Source: a candidate division FCPU426 bacterium (lineage in GTDB: Bacteria; Oederibacteriota; Muellerivitia; Muellerivitales; DAHXKG01). From it: a stretch of 64,000 nucleotides of DNA. Under the pieces are notes generated by a model, which saw nothing but the letters and a program-made list of their open reading frames with translations, searched no databases and was not told the origin of the DNA. This document shows positions 18,718 through 28,716 of the stretch, one piece after another (position 1 is the stretch's first letter; the number at the start of each line of letters is the position of its first letter). Where the stretch lies: positions 124,001-188,000 of the forward strand of contig DAHXKG010000002.1 in the NCBI GenBank assembly GCA_027366525.1, given 5' to 3'. The position numbers and the translations under genes are program-made.

Positions 18718-20886
18718 GTGAACGATAATAAAACTATTTTAATCAAAACAGCCTACTCTTATTATCAACAGGGTGATTGGGATCGGGCCATTACAGAATA
18801 TAATCGACTCTTGGAATTAGATCCATCCGATTTAAATGTTCACAATATTTTAGCAGATATTCATGCTAAGAAAAAAGAAATTTCCAAAGCCATTCAAAAA
18901 TATGAATTGGTTATACGAGGTTATGATCAAAAAATGCAGATTGATAAGGTTTTACAGGTGTATAAAAGAATGATTAAGCTGGTTCCTAACCCTTCAGAGT
19001 ATGAAAAAAATGTTCAATTCATGATTAAAAAATATATGGATCACGCGATGCAATTAGAAGCAGCGGAACCGGATCAAGCATTAGATATTTATCGATCCAT
19101 TTTAAAAGGTGATTCAGACTACTTTTATGCTTCAATCCGAATTGCCAAACTTTTGATAAAAAAAGATAAAAAATTAGAGGCAATTGAAATATTAACAAAT
19201 TTATCGGATTCACTGGATCCCAAAGAAAACAAAAAAATGCTTGTGGATATTTATCAACAAATTCTTGAACAAGATGGGTTTAATATTAATATCCGAAAAA
19301 AACTTATTGATATATTTTTAGAAACAAAAGATTGGGTTGAGGCTATTCAAAACCAAAAAGAATTAATTGAAATTTATATGAGTAAAAAAGAATTAGCTAA
19401 TGCTAAACAATTAGCGCTGAAATGTATCGAGATGGGTGATCAAGATTCATTCTATTATTTAGGGGTAATTTTCTATGAATTGAGTGATTTTCTGGAGAGT
19501 CAAAACTATTTTAAAAAATTTATTAATGTGCATCCCATGCATCTCGAAGCTTTAAAATATTTAGCACTGGTTTGTTTGCGATTAAATCAAAATGTAGAAG
19601 CTGTTCGAACATATGAAGCCATTATCAAAATTTACCAAAAAGAAAATCGACATAATGAAATAAAAGAAACTTGTCAAACGATCTTGGAACTCGATCCTAA
19701 AAATGAATTGGCTTTAAGTATGCATGTAACAAGTTCAGTTCCTTCAAGTTTTTCGAATGTTCAAAACAAACCAGAACCTGCTGCTCCAGTAGTACGCAAT
19801 GAGCATGTCGATCCGAAACAATTATTATCGGAAGCAACTCAATTAGTTCAACGTGGACTGTATGAACAGGCAGCAGATCTTTACCTGGAAATTTTAAAAC
19901 ATTGGCCCCAACAAAGCGAAGCGAAGGTTAAGCTTCAGCAGGTTTATGTTTTAATGGCAAACATTAATAACAACCAGGATGATAGTAACGTGAAAACTCA
20001 GGATCAGTTACGAAAAGAATTGGAAGAGGAATATCAAAGTAAATTTTATGAATATTTAAATGAACATACAAATAAGATCAAACTAGAGTATGAAGATATA
20101 TTAAAAAATCGGGAAAAAGAAATAGAACGAATAAAAACTGAACAAGAAAAAGAAAAAGCTGAGTTGCAAAAAAAGCTCAATGAACAAACTAAAAATTCAA
20201 TGGATTTTGAAGAATCTAAACAAAAACTAGAGCATGAGTTTGAAATTAAACAAAGGCTTTTAGATGATGAACGCAAACGAATTGAAAAAGAAAAACAAGG
20301 TTCACTGGATGAGTTAAAAAAAGAACTTGAAGGCACGAAATTCCAACTTGAACAAACAATGCAGCAACAGATTGAACAAGAAGTTCAACTTCGATTAAAA
20401 CATGAATTAAGCGAAGCCAATAGAAAAAAGGAAATTGAACTTCAAATTCAAAAATCCAATCGAAACGATCAAAAAACAATTGAATTATATTTGATGGATA
20501 AAAAAGAAAAAAAAGTCATTCAAGATCGAATTATGAATGAAATTTCTGCTGGTATGGAACGGTTACAAATGGAAAAAGAGAATTTTTATCGTCAAGACAA
20601 CCGCTCTACTCCCATAGCTGAAAATAGTTTAAATTTCATTCGTGAGAATACGAAGATCGAGGAGGCATTTGAACGAAAGTCAGAGGCGGAACCACGGATG
20701 AATGCAGCCGTTCATCAATCCTCGTCTGATCATTTTGTTCGACAAACGTTAGCCGATATTTATTCTAAACAAGGTATGTTTTTAGAAGCCGTTAAAATTT
20801 ATGAACAAATTTTAATAGATAACCCTAAGAATGATGAGGTGCGAGAAAAATTAAAAAAAATCCTTAAATTAAAAGGGATTTCTTAA
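18718..20886 (+). CDS. TPR and coiled-coil protein, probably cytosolic scaffold
   Basis: The 722-residue protein starts with GTG at 18718, supported by AGAGG at 18706-18710. Residues 1 to about 340 are tetratricopeptide repeats (YYQQGDWDRAITEYNRLLELDP, shown here in short as A..YNRLLELDPSD; ALKYLALVCLRLNQNVEAVRTY). A further repeat lies at about 375-410 (YEQAADLYLEILKHWP). About 425-620 is a highly charged coiled coil rich in Glu, Lys and Gln. The C-terminal 50 residues are one more TPR (QTLADIYSKQGMFLEAVKIYEQIL). No signal peptide, membrane helix or catalytic motif is present. Its function is unknown; a protein-protein scaffold is the most that can be said. It stands alone after a long spacer. 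Confidence 0.8.
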   Translation: MNDNKTILIKTAYSYYQQGDWDRAITEYNRLLELDPSDLNVHNILADIHAKKKEISKAIQKYELVIRGYDQKMQIDKVLQVYKRMIKLVPNPSEYEKNVQFMIKKYMDHAMQLEAAEPDQALDIYRSILKGDSDYFYASIRIAKLLIKKDKKLEAIEILTNLSDSLDPKENKKMLVDIYQQILEQDGFNINIRKKLIDIFLETKDWVEAIQNQKELIEIYMSKKELANAKQLALKCIEMGDQDSFYYLGVIFYELSDFLESQNYFKKFINVHPMHLEALKYLALVCLRLNQNVEAVRTYEAIIKIYQKENRHNEIKETCQTILELDPKNELALSMHVTSSVPSSFSNVQNKPEPAAPVVRNEHVDPKQLLSEATQLVQRGLYEQAADLYLEILKHWPQQSEAKVKLQQVYVLMANINNNQDDSNVKTQDQLRKELEEEYQSKFYEYLNEHTNKIKLEYEDILKNREKEIERIKTEQEKEKAELQKKLNEQTKNSMDFEESKQKLEHEFEIKQRLLDDERKRIEKEKQGSLDELKKELEGTKFQLEQTMQQQIEQEVQLRLKHELSEANRKKEIELQIQKSNRNDQKTIELYLMDKKEKKVIQDRIMNEISAGMERLQMEKENFYRQDNRSTPIAENSLNFIRENTKIEEAFERKSEAEPRMNAAVHQSSSDHFVRQTLADIYSKQGMFLEAVKIYEQILIDNPKNDEVREKLKKILKLKGIS

Positions 20887-20966
20887 ATATAATAATTGAA
20901 AAAAAAAAAGTTCCATGATATCGTTATTAGAAGTATTGCTGGTATTAACCACTGGAGGTATGTCTG

Positions 20967-22580
20967 ATGAAACGTCGATTGAGTTGGCTTATTATTCTGA
21001 TAATAATAAGCACGGGAGTTATTACAACAATAAACTGTACCAGAAAATTTTCTGCATCTCCAACGTCTCCCAGTTTACCAGCAGCCACTAATACGCCAAC
21101 CTCGCTTCCAGGAAGTCCTACGGCAACGCCTACCATTACTGCAACGGCAATGCCAACCGATACATCCACAACTGGTCCCACTGCCACGTTTACGTCAACT
21201 CCAACTGCAACGGCAACACTAGCACCAGATTATACTTTAATTGATGATTTCGCAAATACAGGTGGTGGAACAAGCGATTCAAGTCAGATTTATGTAATTA
21301 CAGATCAAAACAATGTGATTCGAAATGGTTATTGGTATGATGCCACGGATACTACTGCAGGGAGTTCTGCAGTTACTAATTTTTCTGCGTCGGGAGCAGG
21401 ATCACCGGATACATATGCCTTGGAGTGTTCAGGAACATTAGCGGCTCAAGGCAGCTATGCTGACTTTGGATTTAATTTTATTAACTCAACACCAGTGACC
21501 ACTTATGATGCAACGGTTGGAAGCAGATATACGGGAATCATGTTTTATGCTAAGGCTAAAACCGTTCCATGCGGTGGAGAACAGCCTTTGCTAGTTGACC
21601 TCGTGGATAATGCAACAGTGGCCAATCATTATGTTGCAGTTCCATTAACTACAAGTTGGCAAGCTGTCACCATTTTTTATAATCAAGCTCTTAATTCTGC
21701 AGGTTCATTGCCTGTTTCAACAAGCTTAGAACAGGTTACCTTTGATCCTCAAAATTTAGGAGAAGCAAGCTACGCATATGACTTTTTAGTAACAGACATT
21801 CAATTTGTTACAGCAACGCCACCTTCTCCAAGTGCAACACTGCCTGCAGCAAATGTTATTGATGATTTTGTTAATGGTAGCAATCAAATGGAATTTAATC
21901 CCGCTGGAGGATCTGGAACAGCGCCAGGTGTCGTTGGAACAGGTGGATATTGGTTTGATTATGATTCCTCAAATAGCATGTGTCCAGCCGATACAAAAGA
22001 TTCAGCTGGAAATGTAGATCCATTTTTCTTAATCACTCCAGGTAATCCAGTGGTGAGTCCATCGGGCATACCGAGTTTCTGTGCGGATATTAACAATATC
22101 GGGACTGGGAGTGCTGATACCTATGAAGGTATGGGGTTCGGTTTTTCTGCAACCAGTGGCGATTTTGTTAATTTATATAACTATACAAGCATTGTATATT
22201 ATGTAAAAAGTTCTGATAGCGTTAAGTATACATTTATGATGAATGATGATGTAACTGAACCATCTGGATGTTATGGAGCAAGCCTGAATCAGTTGCCTGG
22301 ACTTACTACTACTGGCACGTGGCAAGCAGTAACAGTGGTATTTAATCCCAATGCTGCAGGGTATCAGTTGGGTTCTGTTACTGGAACACCAGGAACTAAT
22401 GGATGTAGTGCCACTTCGAGTGGTAATTATAATGGTACTACTGGATTTACAAATCATACTCTAGATGTCGGACTGAGTGGATCTTCAGGTGTTCAACCGT
22501 ATGGTGTTGGGCAAGTGCAATTTCAACCTCAAGGTAATACCTATGATCTTGAAGTTTCGGACGTGTTCCTACTACCATAA
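20967..22580 (+). CDS. Lipoprotein with Thr/Pro linker and two related carbohydrate-binding-like domains
   Basis: The ATG at 20967 follows GGAGG by eight bases. The lipobox TINC gives a lipidated Cys24. Residues 25-90 are a low-complexity Thr/Pro/Ser/Ala linker (TATPTITATAMPTDT). Two beta-rich modules follow, about 92-285 and 298-537. Both open with the same strand (LIDDFAN and VIDDFVN), a GYWYD or GYWFD turn, a G(A/T)GS.DTY strand, a G(F/M)GF strand, and a late TSWQAVT or GTWQAVT strand. This pattern resembles the CBM11/CIA30-like galactose-binding-fold domains. It is probably an envelope-anchored glycan- or protein-binding lipoprotein. No enzyme domain is seen. A strong terminator follows. 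Confidence 0.8.
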   Translation: MKRRLSWLIILIIISTGVITTINCTRKFSASPTSPSLPAATNTPTSLPGSPTATPTITATAMPTDTSTTGPTATFTSTPTATATLAPDYTLIDDFANTGGGTSDSSQIYVITDQNNVIRNGYWYDATDTTAGSSAVTNFSASGAGSPDTYALECSGTLAAQGSYADFGFNFINSTPVTTYDATVGSRYTGIMFYAKAKTVPCGGEQPLLVDLVDNATVANHYVAVPLTTSWQAVTIFYNQALNSAGSLPVSTSLEQVTFDPQNLGEASYAYDFLVTDIQFVTATPPSPSATLPAANVIDDFVNGSNQMEFNPAGGSGTAPGVVGTGGYWFDYDSSNSMCPADTKDSAGNVDPFFLITPGNPVVSPSGIPSFCADINNIGTGSADTYEGMGFGFSATSGDFVNLYNYTSIVYYVKSSDSVKYTFMMNDDVTEPSGCYGASLNQLPGLTTTGTWQAVTVVFNPNAAGYQLGSVTGTPGTNGCSATSSGNYNGTTGFTNHTLDVGLSGSSGVQPYGVGQVQFQPQGNTYDLEVSDVFLLP

Positions 22581-22599
22581 GAGATATTTTAGAGCAATT

Positions 22600-22639
22600 C
22601 CAAGCTCATTTTTGAATCAAAAGTGAGCTTGGTTTTTTT
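22600..22639 (+). terminator. Strong intrinsic terminator
   Basis: A 14-bp stem, CCAAGCTCATTTTT (22600-22613) against AAAAGTGAGCTTGG (22619-22632) with one G-T pair, has a five-base loop and a T-run after it. It separates the lipoprotein gene from uvrB. Confidence 0.93.
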
Positions 22640-22668
22640 ATTTTCTTGAAGACCCTAGGTTTAAGTCG

Positions 22669-24657
22669 ATGAAAAAATTTGAATTAAAAGCACCATTTGA
22701 ACCCACGGGCGATCAACCACAAGCAATTAAAGAGTTAACAGAAAGTATTCAATCAGGAGTTTCAAAGCAAACCTTGGTTGGTGTTACTGGGTCTGGAAAA
22801 ACATTCACCATGGCTCAAGTAATTAATCAAATTCAACGTCCATGTCTCATTATTTCCCACAATAAGACATTAGCAGCTCAACTTTATAATGAGTTTAAAG
22901 AATTTTTTCCTAAGAATGCAGTTTCATATTTTGTTAGCTATTATGATTATTATCAACCTGAAGCTTATTTGCCGCATACCGATACTTATATTGAAAAAGA
23001 TGCGGCTATTAATGCAGAATTAGATCGACTTCGGTTGGAGTCGACAACCATGTTACAAGAACGTCAAGATGTTATTGTTGTGGCTTCGGTGTCATGTATA
23101 TATGGACTAGGATCTCCAGCTAACTATCAAGAAATGCATCTAGTTTTGCATGAACATGCTCAAATTAAACGGGAAGAGCTTTTAAAGCGGTTAGTTGAAA
23201 TGATTTACACACGTAATGATATTGATTTTTCAAGAGGAACATTTCGAGTTAAAGGTGGAGTCATTGAAATATTTCCTGCCTATGATGAAAATCCATTCCG
23301 AATTGAATTTTTGGGTGATGAAATTGAAAAAATAACAGAAATTGATTTTGTAACTGGCCGATCACTTAATCATCGAAAAATTTTACCTATCTATCCAGCA
23401 CGACATTATGTCATGAAACATGAAACGATGAAAATGGCTCTGGATTCTATTCGTGAGGAATTACGTCAAAGGCTTTCCGAACTTAAAAAGGCGAATAAGC
23501 TTGTTGAGGCTCAGCGTCTTGAACAGCGAACGTTATATGATTTGGAAATGATTGAAGAACTTGGGTATTGTCAAGGTATTGAAAATTATAGTCGCCATTT
23601 TGAAAATCGAAAACCGGGGACTCCTCCATATACGCTTTTTGATTATTTTCCAGAAAACTTTGTTGTTTTCATTGATGAATCTCATGTGACATTACCGCAA
23701 ATACGTGGTATGTACGAAGGTGACTATGCTCGTAAAAAGAATCTTGTTGAATTTGGATTTCGATTAAAATGTGCTTTTGATAACCGACCTCTCAGATATG
23801 AAGAATTTCAAAATAAAACAAATCAAGTTATTTATGTTTCAGCCACTCCATCGGCTGAAGAATTGAAATTATCGAACAAAAATATTGTAGAACAAATTAT
23901 TCGCCCAACCGGTTTAATGGATCCAGAAATTGAAATTCGACCTGCGATTTCTCAAGTTGATGACCTCGTTGGTGAAATTGAACTTCGTATAAAAAAAAAT
24001 CAACGCATACTGGTGACAACACTAACTAAAAAGATGGCAGAAGACCTAACAAACTATTTAAAACAAATGAATTTTAAAGTTGCTTATTTGCATTCTGATA
24101 TTGAAACGCTGGAGCGTGTTAAAGTAATTCAAAGTTTGCGCATGGGCTCCTTTGATATTTTAATTGGAGTTAATTTACTTCGCGAAGGTTTAGACTTGCC
24201 AGAAGTCAGCTTGGTGGCTATTTTGGATGCGGACAAAGAAGGTTTTTTGAGATCCGAAGTTGCTTTAATGCAAACAGCCGGACGGGCTGCTCGGCATGTT
24301 GAAGGTAAGGTAATTCTATACGCAGATCATCAGACACAATCAATTAAAAAAACAGTACAGGAAACAACTAGACGACGAAAAATTCAACTTGAATATAATC
24401 GAAAAAATAATATAACACCGCAAAGTATTAAAAAGCAAATTCATAAAGTTCTTTCAACAATATACGAGCTTGATTATCCACAAATTCCATCAGTGAAAGA
24501 TGAGGTCAATTTTATATTACCTGAAGACATCCCAAGACAAATCGTTAAATTAGAAAAAGAAATGCTGAGTTACGCAAAAAAGTATGAATATGAAAAAGCG
24601 GGTGAAATTCGTGACAAAATAAAATCTTTGCGTAATCAGTTAAGTAATTTTGGTTAA
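22669..24657 (+). CDS. uvrB: Excinuclease ABC subunit B
   Basis: UvrB verifies DNA damage delivered by UvrA and recruits UvrC in nucleotide excision repair. The 662 residues are full length. Walker A is GVTGSGKT at 38-45. The damage-probing beta-hairpin YYDYYQPEAYLPHTDTYIEK is intact, as is the helicase motif VFIDESHVT. Helicase motifs V and VI are clear (GVNLLREGLDLPEVSLV, QTAGRAARH). The C-terminal UVR domain (YEYEKAGEIRDKI, about 635-655) contacts UvrC. uvrC starts eight bases after the stop, so they form one operon. No uvrA is in the window. The leader after the upstream terminator is only about 30 bases. Confidence 0.98.
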   Translation: MKKFELKAPFEPTGDQPQAIKELTESIQSGVSKQTLVGVTGSGKTFTMAQVINQIQRPCLIISHNKTLAAQLYNEFKEFFPKNAVSYFVSYYDYYQPEAYLPHTDTYIEKDAAINAELDRLRLESTTMLQERQDVIVVASVSCIYGLGSPANYQEMHLVLHEHAQIKREELLKRLVEMIYTRNDIDFSRGTFRVKGGVIEIFPAYDENPFRIEFLGDEIEKITEIDFVTGRSLNHRKILPIYPARHYVMKHETMKMALDSIREELRQRLSELKKANKLVEAQRLEQRTLYDLEMIEELGYCQGIENYSRHFENRKPGTPPYTLFDYFPENFVVFIDESHVTLPQIRGMYEGDYARKKNLVEFGFRLKCAFDNRPLRYEEFQNKTNQVIYVSATPSAEELKLSNKNIVEQIIRPTGLMDPEIEIRPAISQVDDLVGEIELRIKKNQRILVTTLTKKMAEDLTNYLKQMNFKVAYLHSDIETLERVKVIQSLRMGSFDILIGVNLLREGLDLPEVSLVAILDADKEGFLRSEVALMQTAGRAARHVEGKVILYADHQTQSIKKTVQETTRRRKIQLEYNRKNNITPQSIKKQIHKVLSTIYELDYPQIPSVKDEVNFILPEDIPRQIVKLEKEMLSYAKKYEYEKAGEIRDKIKSLRNQLSNFG

Positions 24658-24665
24658 GGTTTTAA

Positions 24666-26486
24666 ATGAATACAAGTGAGTCTATTAATTTACTGAAACA
24701 AAAAGTATTCATGTTTCCAGATAGCCCTGGTGTGTACTTATTTAAAAGCCAAAATGGTACACCGCTTTATATCGGGAAGGCGATTTCTCTTAAAAAAAGA
24801 GTACTTTCATATTTTAATTCCCAAAAATCCGAAAATCCAAAAATTACATCATTGTTATCGCGAGTTTCCGATATTGAGTTTATTTTAACCAATAACGAAA
24901 ATGAAGCATTAATTCTTGAAAGTAATTTGATAAAAAAACATAAACCGCATTATAACATTGTACTTCGCGATGATAAAAGTTATCCGTATTTGAAACTAAC
25001 GGTTAATGAAAAATTTCCAAGAGTTTTAGTTAGCCGACATGTTTATTCGGATGGCGCTAAATATTATGGACCATTTCCAAATTTGAAAATTCGAGAAATT
25101 ATTAAATTAATCCACCGTTTTTTTAATATTCGTGATTGTAATCTGCCAATGGACAACAAATTAGAAAGGGCCTGTTTGAGCTATCAAATTAATCAATGTC
25201 CTGCTCCTTGTATTGGAATGATAACGGCTCGAGGTTATCATGCATTAGTTAGACGAGTAGAATGGTTTTTAGAAGGGAAGCATACAAGTTTAATTCAATA
25301 TTTAAAATTACAAATGGCGCATCGATCTACGAATCAAGAATATGAAGAAGCGGCCAAATTTAGAGATTTAATTCTAGTGATTCAAAAAATGCAAGTAGAA
25401 TATCCAGTGATTGTTAATGATTTAGTTGATTTAGATGTTATTGCATTTATTGCGGGATTAAATAAAGTATTGGTCTCACTTTTCCAAGTTAGACAAGGCA
25501 AACTGATTGACCATATTCAATTAAATATTGAAAATGAGCTTGATATTTTACTTCCAGAAGTTGTTCCGCGATTCTTAAATCAATTCTATATTCCTGGAAC
25601 GTTTAAACCTCAAAAAATTATTATTGCATCGAATGTAATGCATCCCTCTTTAAATCGCGAACTTTCAAGTGAATTAACGAATATTCCAATTGAAGTTCCA
25701 AAATGCGCGTGGGAAAGCGATATTCTTTTACTGGCTGAAAAAAATGCAATGATTGCACTGTCCGAACACACAAAGCAATTGGAAGTTCTTATTGAGTTGA
25801 AAAATTTATTGCATTTAAAGAAAATTCCACGAATGATTGCTTGTTTTGATATTTCAACACTGCAAGGAACTTTTACAGTTGGATCAGCTATTGTTTTTTT
25901 GGATGGTATTGCCTGTAAAAATAAATACAGAAAATTTAAAATTAAAACGTTAAAAGATCAAAATGATTATCAAGCACATCAAGAAATGATGAAACGTTAT
26001 TTGAATTTGTTGGAAAAAGATGGGGAAAATTTTCCGGATTTATTCTTGATTGACGGCGGGAAAGGTCAACTGCATGCAGTGGAGCCAATATTAAGACAAA
26101 TATTTAAAACTGATAGTCGATTAGCTGCCATAGCCAAAAGAGAAGAAGAGGTTTTCGTTCCATTTCAAAATGATCCAATTGATTTTAAGGAGCATATGAA
26201 GGCCCGATATTTGTTACAGCGTATTCGTGATGAATCACATCGATTTGCAGTTGGGTATCACCGTATATTAAGAGATAAACAAATGCTCGTTTCTTCTTTA
26301 AAACAAGTACCAGGAATTGGTCCTTCAAAAGTAAATGCTTTGTTTAAAACTTTTGAATCCTTTGATTCTATAAAAAATTCCAGTATTGAAGATATTCAAA
26401 AAGTTCCAGGATTTTCTACAGATTTAGCGACCAAGCTTTATAATAGTTTACACACTCAAAATCAAGCATTATCCAAGAAAATATAG
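24666..26486 (+). CDS. uvrC: Excinuclease ABC subunit C
   Basis: UvrC makes the 3' and 5' cuts around a DNA lesion. The 606 residues hold, in order, the GIY-YIG nuclease (SPGVYLF ... LYIGKA, about 20-40), a Cys cluster (CLSYQINQCPAPCIG), a UVR helix pair (YEEAAKFRDLI) that binds UvrB, an RNase H-like endonuclease domain (ACFDISTLQGTFTVGS, FLIDGGKGQL, IAKREEEVF), and C-terminal helix-hairpin-helix motifs (QVPGIGPSKVNALF, KVPGFSTDLA). All expected domains are present. It is coupled to uvrB, with an eight-base gap. Confidence 0.97.
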   Translation: MNTSESINLLKQKVFMFPDSPGVYLFKSQNGTPLYIGKAISLKKRVLSYFNSQKSENPKITSLLSRVSDIEFILTNNENEALILESNLIKKHKPHYNIVLRDDKSYPYLKLTVNEKFPRVLVSRHVYSDGAKYYGPFPNLKIREIIKLIHRFFNIRDCNLPMDNKLERACLSYQINQCPAPCIGMITARGYHALVRRVEWFLEGKHTSLIQYLKLQMAHRSTNQEYEEAAKFRDLILVIQKMQVEYPVIVNDLVDLDVIAFIAGLNKVLVSLFQVRQGKLIDHIQLNIENELDILLPEVVPRFLNQFYIPGTFKPQKIIIASNVMHPSLNRELSSELTNIPIEVPKCAWESDILLLAEKNAMIALSEHTKQLEVLIELKNLLHLKKIPRMIACFDISTLQGTFTVGSAIVFLDGIACKNKYRKFKIKTLKDQNDYQAHQEMMKRYLNLLEKDGENFPDLFLIDGGKGQLHAVEPILRQIFKTDSRLAAIAKREEEVFVPFQNDPIDFKEHMKARYLLQRIRDESHRFAVGYHRILRDKQMLVSSLKQVPGIGPSKVNALFKTFESFDSIKNSSIEDIQKVPGFSTDLATKLYNSLHTQNQALSKKI

Positions 26487-26793
26487 TTAAGTAAATCAAA
26501 TGTAAAAAAACAGTAATCAAACATTCCATTTTAAGTGTTTTCATTTCTACTGATGTGATTTCTTTGATCAAGCAAATAATTTTTTAGTTAGTTTATAATT
26601 TGGCTCTATAACCATTTATTTTAACGCGAAAAGTAGCGTGTAATACTAAGTGTGTAAACTAAAAATAGAAAAAGTTATTTTCTAATATAAGCATGGTCTC
26701 AAAATTAAGATATAGTGGCAATATTCCAACAAATTTGCATATAAAGTCAAAAATTTTACATTTTTTGAAATAAATGATATTATCGAATGAAAT
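26487..26793. other. AT-rich spacer before the two-component operon
   Basis: The 307 bases hold no supported gene. A TATAAT occurs in TTTATAATTT near 26596 but has no -35 partner at normal spacing. A 26-codon open frame near 26693 is not convincing. The promoter of the kinase operon must lie here. Confidence 0.5.
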
Positions 26794-28695
26794 ATGGAAA
26801 CACATGAAAATTTTGAACGTGGTAGCTACAAAAAGAACACCTTCCCCATTAAACGCAAAATCCTAATTGATCTGCTGAGTCGTATTTTATTTGCGGTTGC
26901 ATTGGCACTTTTTTTTTATGGAGTATTAACATATAAAGTTTCCAAAAGTACATTTGATCACCAGATGAATCAAAGACTTTTAACAATTGCTCGATTAACT
27001 CGATTAGATTTGAATAGTAATTGGATACCATACTTACGCTCACGTGGAAGTCTTTATCACTACTTTCAGAATGAATTAAAAAAACACTTAATTGCATCTG
27101 ATGCACAGAATATTTTAATTTTAAATCCAGAAAAACAAGTTTTAGTTGATGCGCTGGGACAATTTGAATTTAAAGAAACTTTTTTTTTATTAAATTTAGA
27201 TTTGACCGCATTTGAAGATGCTTTGAAAGGGAAAGCCACTACTTCTATTTTTTTCCAAGGTAAAAATCAAAAAATTTATAAAATTGCCTATGTTCCACTA
27301 TATTCAAAATCTAAAGCCCATCCCATTGCTGTTTTGGCGGTTAAAGCTAGTGATGAGTTTGTTTCAGGATTACGCCAATTTGCAAATATTTTATTTTTTT
27401 CTGGTTTGTTTTGTTTAGCTATTGCTGGAAGTATTATTTTTATACTAGGCCGGCGCCAGTTTTCTCCCATTAATGAAATGATGATTGCATCAAAAAAAAT
27501 TTCCGAAGGTGATTTTGATTACCGTATTAAGGTATTTTCAACAAATGAATTGGGTGCACTAGCTCATGCCATAAATGAGATGACTCAAAAATTACAGGCT
27601 CATAATGAGTATATTCTTGAAAGTATGTCAGATGGATTAATCGTTGTAAATTTAAAAAAACAGGTTACAACTTTTAATCGAGCTGCAGAAAATATTTTAA
27701 ACATTTCTAAAAATAATGTTTTGGGGTTGGATTTTCGCGATGCATTTAAAAATTATCATCATCTTTTAAATTCTATGGAGCAAGTAATTGATAATAAAAT
27801 ACAACTTCGAAATGCCGAAATTAGTATTTTAAGTATGCATAAGAAATATTTGAATCTTAGTAGTACAACTTTATTTGGAGAAGATTCTAGAGTTTTAGGT
27901 ACAGAATTTTTATTTACTGATCAAACTCAAATTAAGCAGCTTGAAAATGAAATAAAAGAAAATGAAAAAATGGCCACCATCGGAGAGTTGGCAGCTGGAA
28001 TCGCGCATGAAATCCGAAATCCCTTAGGGGCAATCAAAGGTTTTTCAGAAATATTGTATCGGAAAATTAAAAACAATGTTAAAGCGCAAGAAATTGTTCA
28101 CGATATTACGAAAGAGATAGAAATCCTTAATAAAATTGTAACCGATTTTTTAACTTTTTCAAAAACAACGGCTCTCGATATGCAAGAAACAAATTTAAGT
28201 GAAGTAATATCGGGTCTATTAACATTTATTCAAAAAGAAGCCAAAGATAAAAAAATTAAATTTTTATTTAAAAAGGACCCAGCTAATATTAAAAAAATCG
28301 ATGTTGAACAATTTAGGCGTGCTTTGTTTAATGTATTATTAAATGCAATTCAAGCTTCGCCAGAAAATGGACGAATTGAAATTTTGATTGAATATTGGAA
28401 CTTTGACATGCTAAATAAAACTCTAAAAATATTTGGTTATTCTGAACCTTTTTTTGAAAATCCGGTTGATTCTTGGGTCGCCATTTCAATTAAAGATGAA
28501 GGGTCAGGTATTAGCTCTGAAAATTTCAAAAAGATATTCAATCCATTTTTTACCACTCGTTCAGAGGGATTTGGGTTAGGATTATCCATTACAAAAAAGA
28601 TTTTAGAGGCTCATGGGGGATTGATTTTGGTTAACAATCGAGGACTATTTGATGGAGCTTCAGGTGCATGGGTATTAATGATCTTACCTAATTAA
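26794..28695 (+). CDS. Membrane sensor histidine kinase (HAMP-PAS-HisKA-HATPase)
   Basis: The 633-residue kinase should autophosphorylate on His405 and pass phosphate to the response regulator encoded next. It has a membrane helix at about 28-47, an extracytoplasmic sensor region to about 195 and a second helix at about 197-217. A HAMP domain follows (RQFSPINEMMIASKKISEGD), then a PAS domain at about 275-385 (SMSDGLIVVNLKKQVTTFNR). The HisKA H-box is AAGIAHEIRNPLGAIKG. The HATPase has an N-box LFNVLLNAIQASPENG, G1 DEGSGI, and G2 TTRSEGFGLGLSITKKI. This is the NtrB/AtoS-like class that pairs with sigma-54 activators. The signal sensed is unknown. Confidence 0.93.
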   Translation: METHENFERGSYKKNTFPIKRKILIDLLSRILFAVALALFFYGVLTYKVSKSTFDHQMNQRLLTIARLTRLDLNSNWIPYLRSRGSLYHYFQNELKKHLIASDAQNILILNPEKQVLVDALGQFEFKETFFLLNLDLTAFEDALKGKATTSIFFQGKNQKIYKIAYVPLYSKSKAHPIAVLAVKASDEFVSGLRQFANILFFSGLFCLAIAGSIIFILGRRQFSPINEMMIASKKISEGDFDYRIKVFSTNELGALAHAINEMTQKLQAHNEYILESMSDGLIVVNLKKQVTTFNRAAENILNISKNNVLGLDFRDAFKNYHHLLNSMEQVIDNKIQLRNAEISILSMHKKYLNLSSTTLFGEDSRVLGTEFLFTDQTQIKQLENEIKENEKMATIGELAAGIAHEIRNPLGAIKGFSEILYRKIKNNVKAQEIVHDITKEIEILNKIVTDFLTFSKTTALDMQETNLSEVISGLLTFIQKEAKDKKIKFLFKKDPANIKKIDVEQFRRALFNVLLNAIQASPENGRIEILIEYWNFDMLNKTLKIFGYSEPFFENPVDSWVAISIKDEGSGISSENFKKIFNPFFTTRSEGFGLGLSITKKILEAHGGLILVNNRGLFDGASGAWVLMILPN

Positions 28696-28716
28696 AAACA
28701 GCTAGGAGATAATTTG

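Noticed and set aside
26701-26750. A second sigma-54 promoter (GTGGCAA ... TTGCAT) before the kinase gene
   Set aside because: The GG to GC distance is 18 bases, not 10.
26693-26773. A 26-codon open frame before the histidine kinase gene
   Set aside because: Too short, no ribosome-binding site and no similarity to any family I know.
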